The notes under the pieces were generated by a model, which saw only the letters and a list, made by a program, of their open reading frames with translations, ran no database searches and was not told where the DNA came from. Positions 8,380 to 15,904 of a DNA stretch of 64,000 nt are shown here, piece after piece. The position numbers were made by a program, and so were the translations under genes. The first letter of the stretch is position 1. Each line of letters starts with the position of its first letter. The stretch comes from Streptomyces sp. NBC_01214 (GTDB taxonomy: Bacteria; Actinomycetota; Actinomycetes; Streptomycetales; Streptomycetaceae): contig NZ_JAPEOS010000002.1 in assembly GCF_026340975.1 (NCBI RefSeq), forward strand, positions 204,501-268,500. Reading direction: 5' to 3'.

Positions 8380-9458
8380 CGCCGCTCGCAGCCGCAGCCA
8401 ACGAGAACCTGGCTGAGATCAGCAACTACCTGATCTATTCGTCGATGGCGGTCTACATGTTCGCCTTCTTCGCGCACATCGCCGAGTGGACCTTCGGTAG
8501 CCGCAGCAAGGTGGGCCGCACGGCCGCAGCACTGACGGGCGCCGACGCGGCCGCGGCCCCGGCCGTGCAGGTGCGCGGCAAGGGCGGCGCCACCGCCGTA
8601 CTGGACCGGCCCAAGGTCACCACCCGCTCCGCCGCCGGCACCCGCGACGTCCCGGACGGCCCCGGCGCCGCCGGCGGCACCGTGCAGGGCGACCTGTACG
8701 GGCGGATCGCGATCTCGCTGACCGCGCTCGCCTTCCTCGTCGAGGCGGCCGGCGTGGTCGCCCGCGCGCTGTCGGTGCAGCGGGCCCCCTGGGGCAACAT
8801 GTACGAGTTCTCGATCACCTTCTCCACGGTGGCCGTCGGCGCGTACCTGGTGCTGCTCGCCCTGAAGAAGAACGTCCGCTGGCTCGGCCTGATCCTGGTC
8901 ACCACGGTCCTGCTGGACCTCGGCATCGCCGTCACCTGGCTCTACACCGACAGCGACCAGCTGGTCCCGGCCCTGCACTCGTACTGGCTGTGGATCCACG
9001 TCTCCACCGCGATCTTCTGCGGCGCCGTCTTCTACATCGGCGCCGCGGGCGCGGTCCTCTACCTCTTCCGGGACTCCTACGAGAGCCAGCTGGAGGCGGG
9101 CCGCACGCCGGGCAAGTTCCGCTCCTCGGTGCTGGAGCGGCTGCCCTCGGCGGCCTCCCTCGACAAGTTTTCGTACCGCATCAACGCGGCCGTCTTCCCG
9201 CTGTGGACCTTCACGATCATTGCGGGCGCGATCTGGGCCGGCGACGCCTGGGGCCGCTACTGGGGCTGGGACCCCAAGGAGGTCTGGTCCTTCGTCACCT
9301 GGGTGGCCTACGCCTGCTACCTGCACGCCCGCGCCACCGCCGGCTGGAAGGGCCGCAAGGCCGCCTACCTGGCGCTCTTCGCCTTCGCCTGCTGGATCTG
9401 GAACTACTACGGCGTGAACATCCTGCTCAGCGGCAAGCACTCGTACGCGGGCGTCTGA
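8376..9458 (+). CDS. ccsB: CcsA/ResC-type cytochrome c biogenesis protein
   Basis: 360 residues, multi-spanning. The haem-handling Trp-rich motif is present as WGRYWGWDPKEVWSF near residue 291, followed by a helix with conserved His (CYLHARAT). The other hallmark segment APWGNMYEFS is near residue 131. The N-terminal region between the first two helices (residues ~45-105) is a low-complexity Ala/Gly/Pro loop. The protein works with ResB to attach haem to apocytochromes outside the membrane. AAGGAG lies upstream inside the end of resB, and the start overlaps the resB stop. It completes a full system II set. Confidence 0.95.
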   Translation: MTPLAAAANENLAEISNYLIYSSMAVYMFAFFAHIAEWTFGSRSKVGRTAAALTGADAAAAPAVQVRGKGGATAVLDRPKVTTRSAAGTRDVPDGPGAAGGTVQGDLYGRIAISLTALAFLVEAAGVVARALSVQRAPWGNMYEFSITFSTVAVGAYLVLLALKKNVRWLGLILVTTVLLDLGIAVTWLYTDSDQLVPALHSYWLWIHVSTAIFCGAVFYIGAAGAVLYLFRDSYESQLEAGRTPGKFRSSVLERLPSAASLDKFSYRINAAVFPLWTFTIIAGAIWAGDAWGRYWGWDPKEVWSFVTWVAYACYLHARATAGWKGRKAAYLALFAFACWIWNYYGVNILLSGKHSYAGV

Positions 9459-9483
9459 CCGGCGGGAGTGGGACGCTGGTGGC

Positions 9484-9987
9484 ATGTCCCTCGTGAGCCA
9501 TGCCACCAGCGAGCAGCGCGGCGAGGACCACTGGCTGCTCCGCTTCGAGCTGCACCTGCCGCACGCCTACGCGGCCCTGTGGCCCGCCCTGACCACGCCG
9601 GACGGGCTGCGCGGTTGGCTGGCGGCGGCGGACGTCCTGGAGCGCAGGCTCGGCGGGGCGGTCACGCTGCGCTGGCTGAACACCGGAACCGTGGTGACCG
9701 GGCGGGTCACCGCCTGGGACGTGGAGCGGGTCGCCGAGTACACGGTCGCCGAGCAGGGGCGGATCCGCTTCCACCTGGAGCCGGTCGGGACCGATTCGAC
9801 CGTGATCCGGTTCGTGAACGAGCGGGCCGGGACGGAGGACGAGCGCCTGGACTGCCTGGCGGGCTGGCACGAGCACTTCGAGCTGCTGGACTCCGCCCTG
9901 GCCGGGCGGCCGGCGGACTGGTCCACCTGGACGAACATCCGCTGGGCGACCCTCCGCGAGGCCTACGCCTCCCTCGCCCGCGCGTAG
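9484..9987 (+). CDS. SRPBCC/AHSA1-like domain protein
   Basis: 167 residues matching the general pattern of START/Bet v1-like AHSA1 proteins: an N-terminal amphipathic LRFELHLPHAYAALWPALTTPDGLRGWLA segment (read in two parts), alternating beta strands around residues 50-110, and a long C-terminal helix beginning near LAGWHEHFELL. Family members bind small hydrophobic ligands or act as co-chaperones; the ligand is unknown. There is no signal peptide. It lies 25 bases after ccsB and could be read from the same transcript, but nothing ties it to cytochrome c assembly. Confidence 0.75.
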   Translation: MSLVSHATSEQRGEDHWLLRFELHLPHAYAALWPALTTPDGLRGWLAAADVLERRLGGAVTLRWLNTGTVVTGRVTAWDVERVAEYTVAEQGRIRFHLEPVGTDSTVIRFVNERAGTEDERLDCLAGWHEHFELLDSALAGRPADWSTWTNIRWATLREAYASLARA

Positions 9988-10004
9988 GCCGTCCCTTTCG
10001 GCCT
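9986..10004. terminator. Short hairpin between convergent genes
   Basis: AGGCCG (9986-9991) and CGGCCT (9999-10004) with loop TCCCTTT. It overlaps the 3' end of the AHSA1-like gene and precedes the 3' end of the marR-type gene, so it could end either transcript. Confidence 0.4.
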
Positions 10005-10010
10005 GGACCC

Positions 10011-10475
10011 TCACCACACCGGGCGCAGCGGCGGGAGTCCGCCCTCTCCGTGGAAGGTGCGCACGACCTCGCCGAGCCCCTCGCGCAGGGCGGTGAGGTC
10101 GGTGCCGCGGCCCAGTTCGGCCTCCAGCTCGTGCAGGATCCGGCCCGCGACGGCGAGGTGGTCACGGGCCGCTTGGGTCAGGACCACCAGCTTGCGGCGG
10201 CCGCCCCCGGGGTGCGGCTCGCGGCGGACGTAGCCGCGCTTCTCCAGGTCGTCGACGATCTGTCCGGCGGCCTGTTTGGTCACCCCGAGCCGTTCGGCGA
10301 GCTCGGTGGCGGTGGCGCCGTCGCGCTGGAGGGCCTGGAAGGCCATGCCGTGCACCGGCCGTAGGTCCGGGTAGCCGGCCTCGGCGACGCGCCGGGTGAA
10401 CTCCCCGAGCAGCGTCTGGAAGCCCAGGCCGAGCAGGAACAGCAGCTCGACGCCCTCGTTCTCGTCTCTCGTCAC
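10011..10475 (-). CDS. MarR family transcriptional regulator
   Basis: 154 residues from GTG 10475; a slightly longer frame starts at 10502 but would run into the operator. The winged helix-turn-helix is clear: ATATELAERLGVTKQAAGQI is the recognition region and RREPHPGGGRRKLV forms the wing. Flanking helices at both ends give the usual dimer. Divergent from a cupin gene, with a perfect inverted repeat in the 91-base gap. By analogy with MarR pairs it probably represses itself and the cupin gene in response to a small ligand. The ligand is not evident. Confidence 0.9.
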   Translation of the reverse strand: MTRDENEGVELLFLLGLGFQTLLGEFTRRVAEAGYPDLRPVHGMAFQALQRDGATATELAERLGVTKQAAGQIVDDLEKRGYVRREPHPGGGRRKLVVLTQAARDHLAVAGRILHELEAELGRGTDLTALREGLGEVVRTFHGEGGLPPLRPVW

Positions 10476-10500
10476 GCAAATATGGTGACACGGCTGGGTC

Positions 10501-10538
10501 AAGCTGCTTTACTCACTCGAAGTAAAGCAGCTTTACTC
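10501..10538. promoter_or_regulatory. Probable MarR operator between divergent genes
   Basis: Perfect 13-bp inverted repeat, AAGCTGCTTTACT (10501-10513) and AGTAAAGCAGCTT (10521-10533), with a 7-base spacer. A third half-site makes GCTTTACTC appear twice in direct orientation (10506-10514, 10530-10538), so GTAAAG/CTTTAC at 10522-10536 forms a second, overlapping dyad. The A/T-rich element stands out in GC-rich surroundings and sits where both promoters must lie. Confidence 0.75.
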
Positions 10539-10566
10539 GCATGCCCCGAGAAGACGAGGACCCGCC

Positions 10567-10938
10567 TTGCACGTGATCAGCGCTTCCCCCGAGAACGTCA
10601 CCGCCACCCCCAACGCCACCATGACCGGCTTCGCCGCACCCAGCCGCGGCAGCTCCGAGCTCAGCAGCTGGCACGTGGCCATGCCCGCCGGCAGCACCGG
10701 CCCCGAGCACTCCGTCAGCCGCGAGCAGGTGTGGACCCTGACCGCCGGCTCCCTGGAGGTCACCTGCGCCGGCCGCACCGAGAAGGTCACCGCCGGCCAG
10801 ACCCTCGTCCTGCCCCCGGACGCACTGCGCCGCATCCACGCCGCCGAGACCTTCGAGGCCCACGTCGTGATGCGCGCGGACGGCGCGGTCTCGGTCCCGG
10901 GGGAGGAGGGCACCCGCGTACTGCCGTGGGCCCGCTAG
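10567..10938 (+). CDS. Cupin-domain protein
   Basis: 123 residues forming one small beta-barrel. Cupin motif 1 is degenerate (PEHSVSREQVWTLTAGSLEV, with His and Glu retained) and motif 2 reads AGQTLVLPPDALRRIHA. Such proteins can be metal enzymes, sugar-binding modules or quercetin-dioxygenase-like; no specific substrate can be read. TTG 10567 has GAGGA six bases upstream; GTG 10573 is the alternative. Divergent from the MarR gene and preceded by its candidate operator, so expression is likely induced by the MarR ligand. Confidence 0.85.
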   Translation: MHVISASPENVTATPNATMTGFAAPSRGSSELSSWHVAMPAGSTGPEHSVSREQVWTLTAGSLEVTCAGRTEKVTAGQTLVLPPDALRRIHAAETFEAHVVMRADGAVSVPGEEGTRVLPWAR

Positions 10939-10943
10939 GAGAC

Positions 10944-10985
10944 CCGTGACGGAAGCGCTACCTCCGCGTCCGGACTCCGTCACGG
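10944..10985 (+). terminator. Stem-loop after the cupin gene
   Basis: Perfect 10-bp arms CCGTGACGGA (10944-10953) and TCCGTCACGG (10976-10985), with a 22-base loop, six bases after the cupin stop. It may be a terminator, or it may fold around the start of the small frame at 10946 and limit its translation. Confidence 0.45.
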
Positions 10986-11143
10986 AGCCCCGGCGCGGGG
11001 TCCGGTGTGATCGCCGGTCGGACACGCTGAGCGCAACCGCCGCGCAAGCCCTGCGCCCGACGGCGCTCGTCGGCGGGCTCGCGTTGCTCGCCGCGACCGT
11101 GTTCTGCCTGGTCCAGGTGGTGCGGGAAAGGCGATCGAGGTGA
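10946..11143 (+). CDS. Possible small single-pass membrane protein
   Basis: 65 residues from GTG 10946, with AGGAG five bases upstream overlapping the cupin stop. The N-terminal half is charged (Arg-rich). One clear hydrophobic helix (ALVGGLALLAATVFCLVQVV) starts near residue 39, followed by a short basic tail, so an N-out or N-in single-pass topology is possible. The start lies within the left arm of an inverted repeat that could instead be the terminator of the cupin gene. No family is recognised. The call rests on the ribosome binding site and helix only. Confidence 0.4.
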   Translation: MTEALPPRPDSVTEPRRGVRCDRRSDTLSATAAQALRPTALVGGLALLAATVFCLVQVVRERRSR

Positions 11144-11180
11144 TCCCGCGGCACCCCGCGGACCCGGAAGGGACGGCCTG

Positions 11181-11257
11181 GCCCTGGTCCTGGTCCTGGT
11201 CCTGGCCCTGCTCCTGGCCCTGGTCCTAGCCCTGGTCCTTGTCCTGGTCCTTGTCCT
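11181..11257. repeat. Degenerate hexanucleotide array around a stop codon
   Basis: About twelve copies of a CTGGTC-like 6-base unit run across 11181-11257. On the minus strand they encode Asp-Gln/Asp-Lys/Gln-Gly dipeptides. The stop codon of the minus-strand gene (11226-11228) lies inside the array, and the repeat continues in frame for about 45 bases beyond it. Confidence 0.7.
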
Positions 11258-11540
11258 TCTTCTCCTGCTCGTCGCGCAGCGACTTCAGGAACTCCGGGTT
11301 GTCGTCGGGCGCCACCCACTGCGCCCGGCCCGCCCGGCGCGCCCGGCCCCCGCCCGAGGCCGCCCGTTCCTTGCCCGCGAACAGCCACACGACCGGCCCC
11401 ACGATGGAGAAGAGCAGGATGATGATCACCCAGACCACCTTGGGGAGGTGCTTGACCTCCTGCTCCGGAGTGTTCAGGCAGTCGATGAAGGCGTAGATGG
11501 TCAGCGCGAGGATCAGCAGGAACGGCAGATAGCGCAGCAC
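11226..11540 (-). CDS. PLDc_N-type small membrane protein
   Basis: 104 residues from GTG 11540. Two N-terminal helices, LRYLPFLLILALTIYAFIDC and VVWVIIILLFSIVGPVVWLF, separated by a short loop with EVKHLPK, are the PLD-nuclease N-terminal (cardiolipin-synthase-like) membrane module found as a free-standing protein in many actinobacteria. The C-terminal half is cytoplasmic and charged, ending in a Lys-Asp/Asp-Gln repeat coded by a hexanucleotide array; the stop lies inside that array. There is no nuclease domain, so no catalysis is expected. It is divergent from the mqnL operon. Confidence 0.85.
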   Translation of the reverse strand: MLRYLPFLLILALTIYAFIDCLNTPEQEVKHLPKVVWVIIILLFSIVGPVVWLFAGKERAASGGGRARRAGRAQWVAPDDNPEFLKSLRDEQEKKDKDQDKDQG

Positions 11541-11631
11541 GGTGTGGGACCGACTCCCAGTCAGTGACGGGGGGCCCGCGTCAGGGCCCCGGTGACGCCT
11601 CCAGGGTAGTTGGTGACGGATACTGACCCCT

Positions 11632-13089
11632 ATGGCTTACGACGATCTCCGCTCGCTGCTCCGGGCTCTGGAGCGGGAGGGCGACCTCAAGCGCATCAAG
11701 GCCGAAGTCGACCCGTACCTGGAGGTCGGGGAGATCGTCGACAGAGTGAACAAGGCGGGGGGTCCGGCGCTCCTCTTCGAGAACGTCAGGGGCTCGGCGA
11801 TGCCGCTGGCCATGAACGTCTTCGGCACCGACCGCCGCCTCCTGAAGGCCCTCGGCCTCAAGTCCTACGGCGAGATCAGCGAGAAGATCGGCGGCCTGCT
11901 GAAGCCGGAGCTCCCCCAGGGCTTCATCGGGGTCCGCGAGGCCTTCGGCAAGCTCGGCTCGATGGTGCACGTGCCGCCGAAGAAGGTGAAGGGCGACTCC
12001 GCGCCCGTCCAGGAGGTCGTCCTCACCGGCGACGACGTGGACCTCGACCAGCTCCCGGCCCTCTTCACCTGGCCCAAGGACGGCGGCGACTTCTTCAACC
12101 TCGGCCTCACCCACACCAAGCACCCCGAGACCGGCGTCCGCAACCTCGGCCTCTACCGGCTCCAGCGCCACGACAAGCGCACCATCGGCATGCACTGGCA
12201 GATCCACAAGGACAGCCGCAACCACTACGCCGTCGCCGCGGCGAAGGGCGAGCGGCTGCCGGTCGCGATCGCCTTCGGCTGCCCGCCCGCGGTGACGTAC
12301 GCGTCCACCGCGCCGCTGCCGGGCGACATCGACGAGTACCTCTTCGCCGGCTTCGTCGCGGGCAAGCGGATCGAGATGGTCGACTGCAAGACGGTCCCGC
12401 TCCAGGTCCCGGCCAACGCGGAGGTCGTGATCGAGGGCTGGCTGGAGCCCGGCGAGATGCTCCCGGAGGGTCCCTTCGGCGACCACACCGGCTTCTACAC
12501 CCCGCAGGAACCCTTCCCGGCCCTGAAGATCGACTGCGTGACGATGCGCAGGCGTCCGCTCATCCAGTCGATCGTCGTCGGCCGGCCGCCGACCGAGGAC
12601 GGCCCGCTCGGCCGCGCGACGGAGCGGTTCTTCCTGCCCCTGCTCAAGATCATCGTGCCGGACATCGTGGACTACCACCTCCCGGAATCGGGCGGCTTCC
12701 ACAACTGCGCGATCGTTTCGATCGACAAGAAGTACCCGAAGCACGCCCAGAAGGTCATGCACGCCATCTGGGGCGCGCACATGATGTCGCTGACCAAGCT
12801 GATCATCGTGGTCGACAAGGACTGCGACGTCCACGACCTGCACGAGGTCTCCTGGCGGGCGCTGGGCAACACCGACTACTCCCGCGACCTCACCGTCGTC
12901 GAGGGGCCGGTGGACCACCTGGACCACGCCTCGTACCAGCAGTTCTGGGGCGGCAAGGCCGGTATCGACGCCACCAAGAAGCTGCCCGAGGAGGGCTACA
13001 CCCGCGACGGCGGCTGGCCCGACATGGTCGAGTCCGACCCGGCAACCGCCGAACTGGTGACACGACGTTGGAAGGAGTACGGCCTGTGA
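11632..13089 (+). CDS. mqnL: UbiD-family decarboxylase of the futalosine menaquinone pathway
   Basis: 485 residues, the usual UbiD length. The prenyl-FMN-dependent enzyme is expected to decarboxylate the 1,4-dihydroxy-6-naphthoate-derived prenylated intermediate late in menaquinone synthesis. Visible family features are LEVGEIVDRVNKAGGPALLFENV, the MHWQIHKDSRNHYA prenyl-FMN loop and the EGPFGDHTGFY metal/substrate segment with its catalytic Glu. The ATG lacks a ribosome binding site and GATACT lies 9-14 bases upstream, so a leaderless transcript is plausible. It is in an operon with the next two genes. The naming follows the Streptomyces mqn gene order (mqnL, unknown, mqnP, then mqnM and mqnE). 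Confidence 0.93.
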   Translation: MAYDDLRSLLRALEREGDLKRIKAEVDPYLEVGEIVDRVNKAGGPALLFENVRGSAMPLAMNVFGTDRRLLKALGLKSYGEISEKIGGLLKPELPQGFIGVREAFGKLGSMVHVPPKKVKGDSAPVQEVVLTGDDVDLDQLPALFTWPKDGGDFFNLGLTHTKHPETGVRNLGLYRLQRHDKRTIGMHWQIHKDSRNHYAVAAAKGERLPVAIAFGCPPAVTYASTAPLPGDIDEYLFAGFVAGKRIEMVDCKTVPLQVPANAEVVIEGWLEPGEMLPEGPFGDHTGFYTPQEPFPALKIDCVTMRRRPLIQSIVVGRPPTEDGPLGRATERFFLPLLKIIVPDIVDYHLPESGGFHNCAIVSIDKKYPKHAQKVMHAIWGAHMMSLTKLIIVVDKDCDVHDLHEVSWRALGNTDYSRDLTVVEGPVDHLDHASYQQFWGGKAGIDATKKLPEEGYTRDGGWPDMVESDPATAELVTRRWKEYGL

Positions 13090-13577
13090 GCCCGATCGCC
13101 ATGGGCGGTCCCGCCCTGTTCCTCGGCGACGACACCCCCTGCGTGGCGCTGGTGCGCCCCGAACTCGACGTGAACGACCCGGGGCTGCGCCTCGCGGCCG
13201 AGCGGGCCGGGGTCACCCCGGAGGAGTTCGCCGGGGAGTCCGGCATCTGGCAGGTCATGGCCGACCGCACGGACGGTGAGGGGCGGACCTTCGAGCTGCC
13301 CGAGCTCACCGACGGCGAGGCCGCGGTCTTCGCGGACGAGCTGTTGTACGCGCTGGCCGGCAAGGGCGACGCCGAGCTCGAACTGGCCGACGGCAGCATC
13401 GTCGTCTCCGTCACCCCCGCCGGTGACGACCGGGTCTCCCTGAGCGCCCGGGTCGTACCGCCGGCCGGCTCCGAGGAGCCGGGGTCGCAGACCGGACCGC
13501 TGGACGTGGAGCTCGGCACGCTTGCGGTCGCGGAGGTCCGCGCCCACGTCGTCGAGTTCCACCGGAGCGTCGCGTGA
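13086..13577 (+). CDS. Conserved unknown protein within the mqnL-mqnP operon
   Basis: 163 residues from GTG 13086, which overlaps the mqnL stop (GTGA). It ends in a GTGA overlap with mqnP, so it is locked between two menaquinone genes by translational coupling on both sides. The sequence is acidic and soluble, with a strand-rich second half (ELADGSIVVSVTPAGDDRVS). It has no catalytic motif I recognise. The tight coupling suggests a helper or regulatory role for the prenylation/decarboxylation steps, but that is inference from position only. Confidence 0.85.
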   Translation: MSPIAMGGPALFLGDDTPCVALVRPELDVNDPGLRLAAERAGVTPEEFAGESGIWQVMADRTDGEGRTFELPELTDGEAAVFADELLYALAGKGDAELELADGSIVVSVTPAGDDRVSLSARVVPPAGSEEPGSQTGPLDVELGTLAVAEVRAHVVEFHRSVA

Positions 13578-14497
13578 CATCGGCCGCGGAGGGGGTCCTC
13601 GGTCCCGGGCCCGCCGCGCCGCAGGTCGGGAAGGTCAAGGCCTTCCTGAGGCTCGTGCTGATCGAGCACTCGGTCTTCGCGCTGCCCTTCGCCTACATCG
13701 CGGCGTTCACCGGCATGTTCCAGCTCGACCGGCGCATCCACTGGGGCGTCCTGCTGCTCGTCACCATCTGCATGGTGGGGCTGCGGACCTTCGCGATGGC
13801 CGCCAACCGGATCATCGACCGCGAGATCGACGCCCGTAACCCGCGGACGGCCGGCCGTGAGCTGGTCACCGGTGCCGTGTCGGTCCGCGCGGCCTGGACC
13901 GGAGCCGGGATCGCGCTCCTGGTCTTCCTCGGCTCGGCGGCGCTGCTGAACCCGCTGTGCCTGGCGCTCGCGCCGATCGCCGTGATCCCGATGGTGGTCT
14001 ACCCGTACGGCAAGCGGTTCACGAACTTCCCGCACGCCATTCTCGGTCTGGCCCAGGCGATGGGCCCGGTGGGGGCCTGGCTCGCGGTCACCGGCGAGTG
14101 GTCCTGGGCCGCGGTCGTCCTGGGCCTCGCGGTGGGCGTGTGGATCGGCGGCTTCGACCTGATCTTCGCCTGCCAGGACGTGGCCGCGGACCGTGCGGAG
14201 GGCGTCAAGTCCGTCCCGGCCCGCTTCGGGGTCCCGGCCGCCCTCTGGGGCGCGCGCGGCGCGCACGTCGTGACCACGGCCCTGTTGGCCTGGTACGCGC
14301 TGGCGACCGACGCGGGCGTGCTGTTCTGGGCCGGCCTGGCGGTCGTCGTCGCCGCCTTCCTCTACGAGCACACGATCGTCAAGCCGCACGACCTGTCCCG
14401 CCTGAACCGGGCCTTCTTCACGGTCAACGGCTTCATCGGCATCGCCCTCTTCGTGTGCGCCCTGGCCGATCTGGTGGCCCGCGGCCTGACCTTCTGA
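13574..14497 (+). CDS. mqnP: UbiA-family prenyltransferase of the futalosine pathway
   Basis: 307 residues, about eight membrane helices. The two Asp-rich motifs of UbiA enzymes are present: AANRIIDREIDARNPRTAGR (first, binding Mg-polyprenyl diphosphate) and DLIFACQDVAADRAEGVKS (second). The enzyme attaches the polyprenyl chain to the naphthoate ring in the membrane. The GTG start overlaps the stop of the preceding gene. The N-terminal ~20 residues are soluble. Its product would be the substrate of MqnL (or the reverse order), and the UbiX-type flavin prenyltransferase gene lies 0.7 kb downstream. Confidence 0.94.
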   Translation: MTSAAEGVLGPGPAAPQVGKVKAFLRLVLIEHSVFALPFAYIAAFTGMFQLDRRIHWGVLLLVTICMVGLRTFAMAANRIIDREIDARNPRTAGRELVTGAVSVRAAWTGAGIALLVFLGSAALLNPLCLALAPIAVIPMVVYPYGKRFTNFPHAILGLAQAMGPVGAWLAVTGEWSWAAVVLGLAVGVWIGGFDLIFACQDVAADRAEGVKSVPARFGVPAALWGARGAHVVTTALLAWYALATDAGVLFWAGLAVVVAAFLYEHTIVKPHDLSRLNRAFFTVNGFIGIALFVCALADLVARGLTF

Positions 14498-14514
14498 GGG
14501 GCGCGGGACCCCTC
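14496..14514. terminator. Hairpin between mqnP and the rhomboid gene
   Basis: GAGGGG (14496-14501) and CCCCTC (14509-14514) with a 7-base loop, directly at the mqnP stop and 6 bases from the convergent rhomboid stop. It could act in both directions. Confidence 0.45.
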
Positions 14515-14519
14515 CGTCG

Positions 14520-15128
14520 TCAGCCCGTGAGGGCCGGCTGGCGAGGGGCCGGGCGGCGGAAGTACAGGGCCGTCACGATGCCCGCGACCAGGCCGCACAG
14601 GTGGCCCTGCCAGCTGACGCCCGTGTTCGTCGGGAGGATGCCGACGACGATCGAGCTGCCCCAGACGGCGGCGACGCCCACGGCCACCGCGATGCCCAGC
14701 GCCTTGCGCTCGACGAAGCCGCGTACGAGCAGGTAGCCGAAGAGACCGAAGACGACGCCGGAGGCGCCCAGCGTCAGGGTGCCGGACGGGGATATCAGCC
14801 AGGTGCCGAGGCCGTCGGCCAGCACGATCAGGCCGCACACCGCGAGGAAGCGGCGGATCCCGGACAGGGCCGCTATGAAGCCGAGGACCAGCAGCGGGAC
14901 GCTGTTGGCGGCGACGTGGTCGAAGCCGAAGTGGAGGAAGGCCGCGGAGACGACGCCGGTCAGGCTGTCCGGGTCGCGGGCGACGATCCCGTACTGGTCG
15001 AGGGCGTGACCGGTGGCGTAGTCGACGGCTTCCAGGGCCCACAGCAGGGCCACCCAGCCCAGCATCAGCTTGGCCGCCGCCTTGGCCCGGTCGGCCTGCG
15101 TCCAGCTCGGTTCCACCGTCGTGCTCAT
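14520..15128 (-). CDS. Rhomboid family intramembrane serine protease
   Basis: 202 residues from ATG 15128, supported by a GAGGGGG ribosome binding site; the upstream in-frame start at 15155 is less likely. Six or so hydrophobic helices. The catalytic Ser is in LGASGVVFGLFG (Ser123) and the catalytic His in WQGHLCGLVAG (His176); the HFGFDHVAANSVPLL helix is the usual His/Asn-containing rhomboid segment. It should cleave membrane-spanning substrates within the bilayer; the targets are unknown. It is convergent with mqnP and divergent from mqnM, and not obviously part of quinone synthesis. Confidence 0.93.
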   Translation of the reverse strand: MSTTVEPSWTQADRAKAAAKLMLGWVALLWALEAVDYATGHALDQYGIVARDPDSLTGVVSAAFLHFGFDHVAANSVPLLVLGFIAALSGIRRFLAVCGLIVLADGLGTWLISPSGTLTLGASGVVFGLFGYLLVRGFVERKALGIAVAVGVAAVWGSSIVVGILPTNTGVSWQGHLCGLVAGIVTALYFRRPAPRQPALTG

Positions 15129-15214
15129 CTTTTCCCCCTCGCCGCGTCCCGTCACGGGAACGTCCCGACACCTTACTGAGTGCCCATCGGTGGTGGCCGG
15201 ATAGTCTCGGAGGT

Positions 15215-15904
15215 ATGACTGAGCGCAAGCGCACCCCGTGGGTGGTCGGGGTTTCCGGGGCGTCCGGGACGCCGTACGCGGCGGCGGTGCTCCGCGGGCT
15301 GCTGGCCGCGGGGGAGAGTGTCGACCTGGTGGTGAGCCGCGCCTCCCGGCTCACCCTGCTGGACGAGACCGGGATCGCCTTCCGCGACGCGCACTGGCGC
15401 GAGGACCTGGGGGAGTGGCTGGGGCGCGGAGCCGACGGGAAGCCCGGGACCTTCGCGCGGCCGGAACTGGACGACGTCCGGTACTGGGGTGCGGGGGACC
15501 TGGCGGCGGGCCCGAGTTCGGGCTCGTACCCGGTCAAGGGGATGCTCATCGTCCCCGCGTCCACGGCCTGTGTGGCGGGGGTGGCGCTCGGACTGTCGAA
15601 GGACCTGCTCCAGCGCGTGGCGAGCGTGACGCTCAAGGAGCGGCGCCGGCTGGTGGTCGCGGTGCGGGAGACCCCGCTGAACGGGCAGACGCTGCGGCAT
15701 CTGGTGGCGCTGGACGAGGCGGGCGCGATCGTGCTGCCCGCCTCTCCGGCGTTCTATACGGGTGCGACGCACATCCAGGATCTGGTGGACTTCGTCGCGG
15801 GGCGGGTGCTGGACGCGGCAGGCGTGCCGCACCAGCTGTACCGCCGTTGGGAGGGGGAGCTGGGAGGCTCCCGTACTCCCCGGGAGGCAAGCGCCGGTGA
15901 CTAG
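15215..15904 (+). CDS. mqnM: UbiX-family flavin prenyltransferase
   Basis: 229 residues. The family start WVVGVSGASGTPYAAAVLRG and the VVPASTACVAGVALGLSKDLLQR segment (FMN and dimethylallyl phosphate sites) are intact. UbiX makes the prenylated FMN cofactor needed by UbiD decarboxylases, here MqnL. GGAGGT abuts the ATG with no spacer, while TAGTCT lies 8-13 bases upstream of it, so a leaderless start is the better explanation. It contains an insert around residues 70-105 rich in charged residues. Its TAG stop overlaps, on the other strand, the TAG stop of the small gene at 15901-16038. Confidence 0.93.
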   Translation: MTERKRTPWVVGVSGASGTPYAAAVLRGLLAAGESVDLVVSRASRLTLLDETGIAFRDAHWREDLGEWLGRGADGKPGTFARPELDDVRYWGAGDLAAGPSSGSYPVKGMLIVPASTACVAGVALGLSKDLLQRVASVTLKERRRLVVAVRETPLNGQTLRHLVALDEAGAIVLPASPAFYTGATHIQDLVDFVAGRVLDAAGVPHQLYRRWEGELGGSRTPREASAGD

